A stretch of 64,000 bases of DNA from Arachis hypogaea. Lineage: Eukaryota > Streptophyta > Magnoliopsida > Fabales > Fabaceae. Location: contig NC_092051.1 of NCBI RefSeq assembly GCF_003086295.3, forward strand, positions 18,161,940 to 18,225,939. The letters run 5' to 3'. This document shows positions 53,554-64,000 of this stretch, in pieces; within the stretch, counting starts at the first letter, position 1; the number at the start of each line of letters is the position of its first letter. A program made the position numbers and the translations under genes. The notes under the pieces are model-generated. The model was not told the DNA's origin, did no database searches, and saw nothing but the letters and a program-made list of their open reading frames with translations.

Positions 53554-55311
53554 ATGGCCAAAAAGAAACTGTCCCACCAATCCAAACACGAACAACAAGT
53601 TCCTCAACAACCACTCTCTATGGATGATTCCACCGAGAAGCTTCAGAGCCTTAAGGACCTCAACTCCATGCTTCTTAAAGAGACTGCACACCGCAGACAA
53701 CAGGTTCAGTCTCTTCTTGAAGCCAAGGAAGCTCTTCAATCTGCGCTTAACCGTTCCTCAATGCAGCAGAACGCCTTGCATTCTCACCTCGCCATGGCCT
53801 CTGATGACACCGTCCTTTTCGAGATCCAAAACCTCGTTGCTTTTGTTCTCATGGAGCAGCAGATTCGGGAATCCGGTCACCGCTTCGCTGCGTTGGTCGC
53901 CGAGAGGAACGAGATTGACAAGCTCAATGCCTGCCTTGAGGCTGAGATGGATCAGATCAAGGCTGATTTCGACGGTGTTGTCGCCGATGCGAATGCTTTG
54001 AAGGAGAAGCTTTTTGAGAGCGAGAACAATGAGAGGAAGCTTACGGAGGAGGTGAAGAAGCTGAAGCTGGAACAGGAGAAGATGGTTGTTGAAGGGAACA
54101 AGAAAGAAAGAGAGTTTGGGAAGGTGGTGAAGGAGAGGGACTTGGCTCTGAGGAAGAATGCTGAGTCAGAGAGAGTGATTGGTGAGTTGAGGGGTGAGAT
54201 GGATGCTGTTTTGAAGCTGAAGACTGCGAAGGAGTCGAGAATCAGTGAAATGGAAGTGGAGATGAAGCAACTCAAGGAATCATTATGCGGTTTGCACGAG
54301 GAAGAGGCAGTGATGAGTGCTAAGATTCTTGAATTGGAAGGGAGTCTGGGATTGGCTGAGGAGAAGGAAGAGGCAATGGAAATGGAGATTGAAGCATTGG
54401 CGAAGCAGAAGGAGGAGATAGAGGTGAATGTTGAGATGTTGAAAGAGGGAAGAGATAGCCTTCAAAAGGCTCTGGATAAGGTTCAGAGAGAATTGGAGAA
54501 TAGGGGGCATGAGATTGATATGCTTGTTAGGGAGAAGAATGAGATTGAGATGTTGAAAGTTGAGCGCGAGAGTGAAATTGTCGAGTTACAAAGAGAAGTG
54601 GATGGATTGAAAGATGTTGTGCTTAGGTTGAAAGCATCATGCAGCGATTTTGAAGAGAGAAACAAGCACTTGCTATCTGAGGTGAATCATTACAAGGATT
54701 CCATTGAAGAGGTAATGCTTGAGAGGGATGACATCAAAAAGGGATATGATGAGGAGAAAAACAAAGTGAAGAGCTTGGCATTGCAAGTTGAGGAAATGGA
54801 GGATAAAATCAAAGAAATGGCGACCGAGTTAAGCCAGATGATAAGTGAGAAAGAGAAGCTAGTTGAGAAGAACAAGACAATTGAAAGCCGCGTGGGTGTA
54901 TTGATTAACGAAATGGATACATTGCAGCAGAGCATTGTCGAGGCAAGGCGAGTCTCTGAAGATTTGAGAGCCAAGGTTGAGTTTTCCAACAACAAATCAA
55001 ACCAGGCACTTGCATTGTTGAAGAGTACTGCTGCACTTGTGTGTCAGTACAATGAGAGTGTAGAGGAAGTGCTATCTATTGAGCAGAAGGCTGACGTAGA
55101 AGAAGTGCAACCTTATGTTGAACAACTGAATGCAATCAAGAAGGCATTTAGGAGCAAGAACAAGATGGTGGCTGATATGAAGCAGCAACTTGAGTTGATG
55201 CATTGCTCTGTGGTTTCAGCAAATAAAATGAAAAGCTTGTGGACAGTTGTATCCTCTGCAACTACAATTTTGGCTGCAGCATTAGCTGCCTATGTTGCCA
55301 AAGGGCACTGA
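53554..55311 (+). CDS. Long coiled-coil protein with a C-terminal membrane anchor
   Basis: This intronless frame encodes 585 residues. The N-terminus is basic and polar (MAKKKLSHQSKHEQQ). From about residue 25 to 560 it is almost continuous heptad-type sequence rich in Glu, Lys and Leu (for example EKEEAMEMEIEALAKQKEEIEVNVEMLKEGR). The last 25 residues hold one hydrophobic segment (WTVVSSATTILAAALAAYVAKGH), so the protein is probably tail-anchored with the coiled coil in the cytosol. It resembles plant proteins annotated as prefoldin chaperone subunit family or paramyosin-like (such as Arabidopsis At5g27330, from memory). Function is unknown to me. A role in organising an organelle surface is only a guess. 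The start is the first ATG after the leader and the frame is uninterrupted. Confidence 0.9.
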   Translation: MAKKKLSHQSKHEQQVPQQPLSMDDSTEKLQSLKDLNSMLLKETAHRRQQVQSLLEAKEALQSALNRSSMQQNALHSHLAMASDDTVLFEIQNLVAFVLMEQQIRESGHRFAALVAERNEIDKLNACLEAEMDQIKADFDGVVADANALKEKLFESENNERKLTEEVKKLKLEQEKMVVEGNKKEREFGKVVKERDLALRKNAESERVIGELRGEMDAVLKLKTAKESRISEMEVEMKQLKESLCGLHEEEAVMSAKILELEGSLGLAEEKEEAMEMEIEALAKQKEEIEVNVEMLKEGRDSLQKALDKVQRELENRGHEIDMLVREKNEIEMLKVERESEIVELQREVDGLKDVVLRLKASCSDFEERNKHLLSEVNHYKDSIEEVMLERDDIKKGYDEEKNKVKSLALQVEEMEDKIKEMATELSQMISEKEKLVEKNKTIESRVGVLINEMDTLQQSIVEARRVSEDLRAKVEFSNNKSNQALALLKSTAALVCQYNESVEEVLSIEQKADVEEVQPYVEQLNAIKKAFRSKNKMVADMKQQLELMHCSVVSANKMKSLWTVVSSATTILAAALAAYVAKGH

Positions 55312-56829
55312 CTGGGTTTAGGGTAGTAACAAGTAGTTGGGCACTCTTGAATCATATATAATCCATTATTAGAAAGTCATCGTTGGCCTTTTTATTAGGT
55401 AAAAACCCTGAGCAAGTATGTCAACTAATTAGTACCATGAAATTAGCATTATGCTGTTGTAATTTCTAATTGCTTACCTTCCTTAAGTACACTTTTCAAT
55501 CTTTCTTTGAATAAAAAAAAACTGTCCCAAAAGCAGCAAGAAAACAGAACACAATGCTAAGCCAACGACGTATAACGTATTCTTTCATAACATCGTCAGA
55601 TAAATGTGATTAATGAGGAAAATAATGAATGAATATCCATGGTTCCGACAGTTCCATCAAAGCTGTCATCGTGATTTCTTGGGAAAATATTTTAGAATTT
55701 AGGTGAATGAATCTAACTGATTAATTAATCTCAGTTACATGGTTCGTTATCATAATTCAACTAAGATTTCAACTACAATATGTCCAATATGGGATGTTCA
55801 CAAAGTATTTATCGGATTTATTATTATATTTATACATAAATGGCCCCAGATAACGCATGACTCAAGAATCGATCAAGAAGAGTCCTCCACCACTGGAGGC
55901 TTTCCAGTTTCCACTGGTGCGGGTGCTGTGCCCAGTGATTGATGTGGGGGCACTTGTATATAAAAGAAAGACCAGAGGGATGTCCCTGCATTAGCAACAC
56001 ATGAATGCGTTTTTGCTTTTCCAAGCTAGACAATTCCAGTATCTTCTGTAGTTCTGCCATCCAAACTTTCTAATATTCAATCATGGCCAAGACAAGAAGT
56101 TGCAATAAGTACACACAAATGTTCATCCTTCCATAACCTTTATTATTCTTTTATAATGAACAACGATTCACACACTGACCAACTATACGATGTATAAACA
56201 GAAACCAACATACTACCAATACAAGTTTCAACATTAGACAGAAAATATATATATATTCCATTTACATTGGCAGAGTTTGTCCATCGTTGAACTAGAAAGA
56301 CAACCCCATTAATTAATATACTAACAGTTTAACAGTCTTGACAAGCTTACATGAATATAGCACAGGTATAATCATACACCACCATAATGCCATTCGACAC
56401 TTTCACTATCAGTTTTCCAAAATTAGCTATATATATTATATAAATAAACTATAAACTATGTAAACCGCACCCCCACTGATTACCTATCACAAGGTCACGT
56501 CCACATTGCTGTCTTCCTTCTTCTTGGCTGAAAAGACTAGGTAATCTTAAACTTAACGGTTCAACAGACAGTCATGGCTCCCTTTGTCCTAATATCTTAC
56601 CTATCCACATCAGTGGTATTGATGATGATGTGCACCGGAAAACTTCATGCAGCTATATGCAGGTTACACCGATATCATGACACATCTCAAACCAGAGAAG
56701 TGCCAAATAACAGGGAGCAGGGTCCTATAGTATAAAATAGAAGCACAACTCGGTTAAAAAAAGTCTAGTACCATAACAATTGCCTACATAATCTTCTAAC
56801 CTGTCCTTGCAATCAGATGAAAGTTAAGC
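55312..56829. other. Convergent intergenic region, coiled-coil gene to GID1
   Basis: Holds the 3' ends of two convergent genes. AATAAAAAAAAACTG at 55510 could be the 3' signal of the coiled-coil gene. The stretch 56470-56829 is probably GID1 3' untranslated sequence. Small frames (55739-55942 and 55830-56060) show no domain. Confidence 0.5.
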
Positions 56830-58458
56830 CTATGAACGGTCAGAGCTCACAAAACTTTTTATCTCATCCATGACTGTAGAGAAGTGCTCGTTGTTTGGTA
56901 ACAAGTAAAAGCCAATTGTTGCCTGCTCTAGGTATAGTAATTTCACATTTTGGCCAGCCTTCTCAAGCCCTTTTGCATAAGCCAATTGCCAATCCTGAAC
57001 AAGGTCTAAACCAGCTACCACTATAAGGCTCTTCGGGAAGGGAATCCCTTCGAGGCTTCTTCCTTTGGGGCCAAATGGGTTACATGCCTCATGGTCTTTA
57101 TTTTCCCCTTCTGGAAGAAAAGCTCTCCAATACCAGTCTCTATCTTGAATTCTAACAAAATATTTCCCATCCAACCGCTTTTCAGACTCAGTTCTTTCCT
57201 CCCCACCAAACAATGGGTTGAGAAGTATGTTCCCCATTACTTCAACTCCAGATTCTACTGCTTTCCGTGCAACATGATGTACAATGTTCCCACCAGAGCT
57301 GTCACCGGCCAAGTATATATGAACTTTCTTGTCCTTCCTACTTTGGAGCCATGATCTAGAACTGACCCATTGGAGAGCCGTCCAACCATCATCATACGCA
57401 CAAGGATACCTGTTTTCGGGTGCACGTCTATAATTTACTGATACCACAACAGCATTACAAATTCCTACCAACCGGCGGCAAAGTGTATCGTATATAGCGC
57501 TATCAGCCGAAGAATGTGCAAAGCTTCCACCATGAAAAAATATGATTACAGGAATAACCTCAGAGTTTACAGGCTTCTCAATGTCCACAAGAGTCCTTGC
57601 ATGGTTTTCTCCCTCATCAGGCCGATAAATTCGACTAAAAAGACTAGTTTCACGCTCAACAACAACATCAAACGAGAACACACCATCGACAGGGCTGGCA
57701 TTGGCAGGTACTTTCCGATCAAGGAACTCAGCTAAATCCCGGTTGAAAGTTCCATCAGGGCGACGAAGAAGATTGTAAGCCAGTTTAAAATTGGAGATAA
57801 GAACCCACATATTTAGCGGAACCACCATCTACATCAAATAGGAAAAAAGATAGCACTATAAGATAATAGCCATAAAAGGAACCCCAAACAAATTATAAAT
57901 GCAAATAAAGGAAAGGTTTTGGCAAGCATAAGCTGAACCCAAAGACACTATAGATTGAGCATCTTAAGTGCTACACAAAAGTGGGAACTACCAAAATCAG
58001 CAGACATAAGTGACAAAATCTAACCTCAAAAGGGCCAAAAAGTAAAAAACATTCAAGGGTAAAAACCTCAGCGTCTAAAAAACGGGTTCATCTTGGACAC
58101 AAATCAGAAACATAAGCCACAAAAATAAAAGCGGGTTCTTTTTTATTTATTTATTGCTGAGATGTGAAAAAAGAGAACCAAAACAACAATCTGAAGCTGT
58201 TAACAAAAATCATAACACTAATCAGAATCCAGGAAAGTACATACCTAAATCAGGCGTATTATCATAGCAGAATTCATTAATATTAAAAAAATTAGAAAAG
58301 TGATCAGGTTAGTAGTAAGCAAGAGCAAGAAAACAAGCTCGGATTCTCAAAACCATGAGAAACACGCAACAATCTGAGATAAAAACTTAACAAAAAGTGG
58401 GAAGAAGGAGCAAAGAAACCTTGGATTCGTTGAGGTTAAGTTGGTTACTTTCAGCCAT
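56830..58458 (-). CDS. GID1: Gibberellin receptor GID1 (B/C-like), two exons
   Basis: Exon 1 is 58458-58420 (MAESNQLNLNESK), exon 2 is 57828-56830, and the 591-bp intron has GT...AG ends; 345 residues in total. The short first exon and single intron are typical of GID1 genes. Exon 2 starts MVVPLNMWVLISNFKLAY, the flexible N-terminal lid that closes over bound gibberellin and contacts DELLA proteins. The hormone-sensitive-lipase-like fold shows HGGSFAHSS (about 112-119), GDSSGG (nucleophile Ser about 190) and GLDLVQDW (Asp about 288). The third triad member is Ile318 in QATIGFY instead of His, the known change that turns this esterase fold into a receptor. It acts in nucleus and cytosol, promoting DELLA degradation. 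All these elements are intact. Confidence 0.95.
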
Positions 58459-59203
58459 CGGAATCGGAAACGAGAGAGATCGAAGATAGAGAGACGGATC
58501 AGAAGTCAGAAACTGAGAAGAGAAGCAAGCTCTCGCAACTTCACATGATAAATGTGGAGAGTTCAGAATCACTGCCACAAGGAAAAAAAAGGGGAGAAGA
58601 AAAGAAGCAGAGGAGAGAGAGTGTGAGGGGTGAAGGATAAGAAGAAGGTGGAAGGATGCGCACTGTAGCAAATGGTAGGAGACAAATGCTAAAGTGCGAG
58701 GTGAGAAAGAGGAACGCGACAAAGCCAAGGGGGGGTGGGGCCCAGGACCATGAATGAATTTGGACCCAATAAAGTGGATTGTTTTTGTTATGACGTCATC
58801 ATCATCAGGATAAGGGAATTCCGCCAAGGCGAAACGGAGGGGGACAAATATGCTTCCGTTTATACGGATTGCCACGTGTCATCACAGGAGCCCCTCTTCA
58901 AATTCCATTTTATTTTCCTCCCTCTTATTGGGACATGACACCCTTCCTATCTTCTTCCACAGCACACCACCACAATTTTGTACCTTTACCTTCTTCGTAA
59001 CACTGTTTTGCCGCACTTCATAAAGCATAATGCTCAATACACTATGATAACAAATTCCCAGATGGATGGTTTTAGTATAAAAAAAAAAAAAAAAAAAAGA
59101 AACACGTATATAATATAATTATAAATAACTACTTAGTTACCTCTGATCTCACCATTGAAGATTTTACTAATTACTTAAATATTTATTCAAATGATACTAT
59201 TTG
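58459..59203 (-). promoter_or_regulatory. 5' leader and promoter region of GID1
   Basis: Upstream sequence on the - strand. It includes a CT-rich leader (about 58460-58640 seen from the - strand). The frame 58387-58875 merely extends through exon 1 into this leader. GACGTCATC at 58791 contains an ACGT core, and GCCACGTGTC at 58870-58879 contains a G-box (CACGTG). These are candidate bZIP or bHLH sites. Confidence 0.5.
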
Positions 59204-59205
59204 AT

Positions 59206-60032
59206 AGGGGTGGCAAAACGGGTCGAGCTCGTCGGGCCGATCCGCTAAATCCGCTAAAAAGGCGGGCCGAGTTAGGATTTGGAGTCCGTCAAATTAAAAA
59301 AATCTGCCAAACCCGCACTGCCATATTGGCGGGGCGGGCCAGTCCGCCGGGCCGAAAATTTTTTATTTTTCTTTTTTTATTAAATAAAAGAGTGATTACT
59401 ATTATAAAATTAATAATTATAGAATTTTTAAACACTTTTTTTCATTTTTTTATTCTTCTTTTAGTTATTAACTTTATTTATTTTATTTTACAATTTCGTA
59501 TATATTAATATATGCTCAAATTATATGACTTATTTTTTAAAATAGAAATGATTCTATTGACAAATATTATTTTGAACAATTTTATTGAAGTTAAAAATTT
59601 AAAAAAAAAAGTTAAAAAATTATATTATAATTCGACTATTTTTTATTTGTATTTGATTTTTTAATTATTATTTTTTGGTTAATTTTGATGAATTTTAGTT
59701 TTCAAAAAAAAAAAAAAAAAAAAGTCAAGCGGGCTAACCCACCCCGCCCCTATCCGTTCGAGGTGAGTAATTACCCACTCTCGCACCGGGACGAGTTTTA
59801 ATGGGGCGGGACGGGATGGTAGTTATATAATTTTTAAAATTTTATTTTATTTGTTGGATTTAATAATTATAGGGGCGGGTAGAGGCGGGGCGAATACCCG
59901 CAGGAGCGGATTAGTGTTTAACATTTTACTACCAGCGGGTAGGGGCGGGATGGATTTGGTGCAGGTTTTTGTAGTGCGGGGCGGGTCGGATAGAGCAAAA
60001 ATCCGCCCCTACCCGCCTCGTTGCCACCCCTA
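59206..60032. mobile_element. GC-rich hAT-like non-autonomous element
   Basis: It begins AGGGGTGGCAAAACGGG and ends CGTTGCCACCCCT, giving imperfect inverted ends. Possible 8-bp flanks TATTTGAT and AATTTGGT agree at six of eight positions. Inside are GC-rich blocks (GGGGCGGGTAGAGGCGGGGCG) separated by AT-rich sequence. These features fit hAT-type non-autonomous elements. It has no transposase. The right half lies in the tandem duplication described next. Confidence 0.6.
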
Positions 60033-60531
60033 ATTTGGTCCACGGATAGTATTTAAAAAAAAAACATAATTATTGTGCTCCTATTAAAAAACATTATTAG
60101 TAAGCTTTAATTTGATGTTCATAATAAGAATAAATTATTAATTTTATCCTCAGATTATTAAAATGTTGACAAAAATAATCTCCATTTTATGATCGACAAA
60201 AATATATTTAAAATATTGAAAAATATTACAAAAATATCGATCCGTAAATAAAAATTTGTTCTATTAACAAAGTTGATTGAACTGTTAAAAGGATTCTGTT
60301 ACATCTTTCTTCTGCTTCTCCTTCATTCTCCCTCACTTTCTCCCTCTCCCAAATCTCCTAGAAATAGCTTAAGCTTCATCCTCTTTACTCTCACTTTGAA
60401 TCCATGACTACTGTCTTCCGATCTTCTCTATCTTGCACTCTCATACTCCACTCCCTACTCCTTTTTTCTTCTCAATTCTTCTCACTTTTACTTCTCCAAC
60501 ACACAGAATAGTTGCTCATCAACCCACACCA
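59536..60531. repeat. 1-kb tandem duplication, copy 1
   Basis: Starts TTTAAAATAGAAATGATTC within the hAT-like element and ends CAACCCACACCA. It is followed head to tail by copy 2 with about 20 substitutions (roughly 2%) and poly-A length changes. Confidence 0.9.
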
Positions 60532-61523
60532 TTTAAAATAGAAATGATTCTATTGACAAATATTATTTTGAACAATTTTATTGAAGTTAAAATTTTAAAA
60601 AAAAAAGTTAAAAAATTATATTATAATTCGACTATTTTTTATTTGTATTTGATTTTTTAATTATTATTTTTTGGTTAGTTTTGATGAATTTTAGTTTTCA
60701 AAAAAAAAAAAAAGAGTCAAGCGGGCTAACCCACCCCGCCCCTATCCGTTCGAGGTGAGTAATTACCCACTCTCGCACCGGGACGAGTTTTAATGGGGCG
60801 GGACGGGATGGTAGTTATATAATTTTTAAAATTTTATTTTATTTGTTGGATTTAATAATTATAGGGGCGGGTAGAGACGGGGCGAATACCCGCAGGAGAG
60901 GATTAGTGTTTAACATTTTACTACCAGCGGGTAGGGGCGGGATGGATTTGGTGCAGGTTTTTGTAGTGCGGGGCGGGTCGGATATAGCAAAAATCCGCCC
61001 CTACCCGCTCCGTTGCCACCCCTAATTTGATCCACGAATAGTATTAAGAAAAAAACATAATTATTGTGCTCCTATTAAAAAACATTATTAGTAAGCTTTA
61101 ATTTGATGTTCATAATAAGAATAAATTATTAATTTTATCCTCAAATTATTAAAATGTTGACAAAAATAATTTCCATTTTATGATCGACAAAAATATATTT
61201 AAAATATTGAAAAATATTACAAAAATATCGGTCTGTAAATAAAAATTTGTTCTATTAACAAAGTTGATTGAACTGTTAAAAGGATTCTGTTACATCTTTT
61301 TTCTCCTTCTCCTTCATTCTCCTTCACTTTCTCCCTCTCCCAAATCTCCTAGAAATAGCTTAAGCTTCATCCTCTTTACTCTCACTTTGAATCCATGACT
61401 ACTGTCTTCCGATCTTCTCTATCTTGCACTCTCATACCCCACTCCCTACTCCTTTTTTCTTCTCCCTTCTTCTCACTTTTACTTCTCCAACACACAGAAT
61501 AGTTGCTCATCAACCCACACCAT
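60532..61523. repeat. 1-kb tandem duplication, copy 2
   Basis: Matches 59536-60531. The original sequence continues after it (TTTTCTCTTTGTCTTTGATG). It carries a second copy of the right half of the hAT-like element (about 60716-61022). Confidence 0.9.
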
Positions 61524-63610
61524 TTTCTCTTTGTCTTTGATGACAGAACTTCGTTGTTGCCACTGCTGCTTGCTTGCCGCCCTTCTTTTGTCGTCAGAAG
61601 CGGATCTCGCAGTTCTTTACCCTCTTCACTCTCACAGCAGATCTCTCGATCTTTTCTCTCAGATTCGCCATCGCCGTCACTACTTGCTCGCCGCCCTTCA
61701 TCACAGAAATCTGTCTTGCAGCGCCTTACTCTCCTCTCTCGCAGTAAGCCAACAATGGACAGTCTTTCTCTCTCCAGGGCAGTGATTCGGTGAGGAGCTC
61801 TCTCTCCAATTCCTCTCTTTGTCATTCTTTCTCTTTGAATTCTATTTTTATTAGATTATTAAAAAAATCGTATTGAGAAATTGTGGAATTGCTTATTATG
61901 GATGATTATGACTGATTATTGTTGTGGCTGAGATGAAGAGGGTGAGACGTAAGGTCTATTTTGGGAGGTTTGGAGGAGGGAAGGAGTCACTAAGATGTTG
62001 CTTATTGTTGTTGTAATTACTTTGGAGAGTGAGAGAGGACGGGAAGAGAGGGCAGCATCACCGCAAGAGAGGGCAGCATCACTAAGAAAAGCAGAACAAC
62101 AAGGAGAGAGAAAGAGAGAGACAGCAAGAGAGAAGAATCGAAGAAGGAAAAGTAAATGAGGAAGATGACACTGAGAAAGAGCAAGACCACTGTCGTACTT
62201 GAGGAAGAGAAAATGTGGAAGAAGAGGCGACGTCGTATTTGAGGAGAGAAATAGACAAATAGTGATAAAGATGTTGTTGTAGGAGTTTTAGCTAGGAAGA
62301 TGATGATATTGTCGTTGTTGCAATTTCGCGAGTGATTGAGACTGATTGAACATTAAATAAGCCTAAGTCCATAAAATTGGAATACTAATTTAACCTAAAG
62401 AATATAAATTTCAATTCAAATTGATAAGATCAAAAATAACGTTAAAACTTATAACGCCAAAACAACTCATCAGTATGCAATAAATAGAAATAAAGATAAA
62501 TAAAAGCCTAAATACAGTTAAAAGAGAACCAAGCAGGAGTAAATAACTCACAGTATAATAAAGAGAATGGCATTTTTTTTTAAAGTTTACAAATATTAAT
62601 CCCAATCTGTTGTCAAAAAGAACCCAAAATCCTAAATTTTTAATCTTGTAAATTTACCAAACTCACAAACACTACTGAAGAGCCTATATTTATGAATTTG
62701 ATACTCAATTTGTTTTCTTTCTTCTTTTCTTGTACTACATTAGTACATTAAAAATATAGTGTCAAAATATAAGTTAATTGTTACGGTATTAAAAAAATAG
62801 TGTTTAAATTATTAAAAATGGTTAAAAAGGTAATATTTAATTTAAAAGTATATAAATAAATAAATTTTAAAAATTTAATATTTTAAAAAAATTAAGTAAA
62901 AATTAGATACTATAGAATTTACGAAAGTATAAAAATGAGTTCGTACATTATTATTCTAATAATTAACTGCAAAATGGGAGCTATATTTTTTAGGAGAGGG
63001 CAAGTGCAGGATGGGATCATGGAAGTTAAATATAAAATTATCTTTACTAATATTGTACATGTTTTTGGAATCAGGAAGTGTTATTTAACTATAATATATT
63101 TGAGAATTTGAGTACATATAATCATCAAGAGAAAGACCAAACTAGAAGCATTAGGGATCGAATAAGTTTTTAAGAAAAATAACAAAGTTATAAAAATTGA
63201 ATCGGTTATCAAATTAATTGATGAAATAAAAAATTTAAAATCTACTTAATATATTAAAATTGTGTTTTCTCCCAATTAATGGAAGTGAGATGTCGATTTT
63301 TCATGAATTCATTTTCCTGCCAAAATGAATGTACTATTTTTTCTTCTAAGTTTATTTTATAAAAATATCTTTATTATAATCATACTATAATTAGTATAGT
63401 CACCAAAAAAATTTGAAAGTCACCAAAATACTATAATTAGTATTTAAGTAATAATGCATATTTATACTAATTTAAAAAATATCTTTATTATATATATATA
63501 AAATCAATATTTAATACATTATTAAACTACTTATCAATTATCAATCAAAAATATTTTTAATTATTTTAATTATATTGATAATAATAATAATAATAATAAT
63601 AATAATATTA
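61524..63610. other. Intergenic DNA without a recognised gene
   Basis: A moderately GC-rich, CT-rich stretch (61540-61820) is open on both strands but shows no known domain. 62040-62270 is purine-rich with the near-direct repeat AGAGAGGGCAGCATCAC. The rest is AT-rich, with an (ATA)n run at about 63577-63604. Confidence 0.45.
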
Positions 63611-63979
63611 AGGATAAAATATCTTTTTTGTCCTTGAAATTTGGCAAAAGTTTTAAAAATATCCTTAAGTTTTATTTTGTTTCAATTTGTCCCAGAAGTT
63701 TTCGATTTGCATCAAATATACCCTCGACGGCTAAATTTTCAAAAAAATTAAGATCAATCTAACAATAATGCATGAAAATTATGCTTGATTTGCTTGTGTT
63801 GAGGGTTGTTCTTGTGAAATTGTTGTTGAATTGGTCTTAAATTTTTTTGAAAAATTAGCCGTCAGGGGTGTATTTGATGCAAATCGAAAATTTCTGGGAT
63901 AAAATTGAAACAAAATAAAACTTAGGTGTATTTTTAAAACTTTTGTCAAATTTCAAGGATAAAAAATATACTTTATCCT
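63611..63979. mobile_element. Foldback element with ~155-bp inverted arms
   Basis: The left arm AGGATAAAATATCTTTTTTG... is inverted in ...ATACTTTATCCT. The arms correspond over about 155 bases (for example TTTTCGATTTGCATCAAATA facing TATTTGATGCAAATCGAAAA). AATATTA flanks both sides (63604-63610 and 63980-63986), but the surroundings are AT-repeat so the duplication is uncertain. Probably a Mutator-type MITE. Confidence 0.65.
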
Positions 63980-64000
63980 AATATTAATAATATTAATAAT

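Noticed and set aside
58387..58875. 162-codon - strand frame upstream of GID1
   Set aside because: It runs through the GID1 leader and exon 1 into the intron. Only the last ATG (58458) gives the GID1 N-terminus and splices to exon 2.
61382..61825. 147-codon - strand frame, with opposite + strand frames at 61503-61793
   Set aside because: No known domain, low-complexity Arg/Glu/Ser content, partly within the 1-kb duplication. Not supported as a gene.

Overview
The window is plant nuclear DNA, almost certainly from a legume and most likely peanut (Arachis). It is AT-rich, with a few intron-bearing host genes separated by nested LTR retrotransposons and small DNA transposons. The Arachis guess rests on memory of the Athila-type LTR (starting TGATGAGC, with TATACGCTTTTTGG nearby) and of GGCGTTCAACGCC-type palindromes in peanut repeats. 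I ran no search.

Layout. (1) 1-18.7 kb: a decayed Ty3/gypsy Tat-lineage element on the + strand. It is split inside pol by a nearly complete Athila-type element (3102-13931; LTRs of about 1.54 kb; 5-bp duplication ACAAG). (2) 18.8-21.2 kb: a low-complexity tandem array with units of about 0.4 kb. (3) 21379-26779: an intact chromodomain Ty3/gypsy element with LTRs identical by eye and duplication AAACA. (4) 26.8-31.4 kb: AT-rich DNA with no recognisable gene. (5) 31405-40617: a young, intact Tat element on the - strand (379-bp LTRs, two differences, duplication ATTAC). It carries a second, spliced gene on the opposite strand. (6) 40.6-43.5 kb: two short non-autonomous DNA transposons. (7) 43502-44391: a six-exon histidine phosphotransfer (AHP) gene. 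(8) 47.7-52.2 kb: two Mutator-like elements with long terminal inverted repeats. One carries an RCC1-family gene fragment, the other pieces of a CYP94-like P450 plus a LINE tail. (9) 53554-55311: an intronless coiled-coil protein with a C-terminal membrane anchor. (10) 56830-58458, - strand: a GID1-type gibberellin receptor. (11) 59.2-64 kb: a GC-rich hAT-like repeat, a 1-kb tandem duplication and a terminal foldback element.

The three host genes look functional. AHP (cytokinin phosphorelay) and GID1 (gibberellin perception) both belong to hormone signalling, but they lie 12 kb apart and I infer no operon-like link. The rest is mostly mobile DNA of different ages: the Tat copy at 1-18.7 kb is oldest, then the Athila copy (about 20 LTR differences), the - strand Tat copy (two), and the chromodomain element (none seen).

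The observations I consider least ordinary are these. A spliced antisense gene has the same intron position and phase in two diverged Tat elements. A hairpin plus AAGTTTGGTGT module is duplicated in the Athila 3' region and shows a compensatory base-pair change. Palindromic micro-repeats have spread through the LTR, gag and 3' region of one element. Two Mutator-like elements carry host gene fragments.
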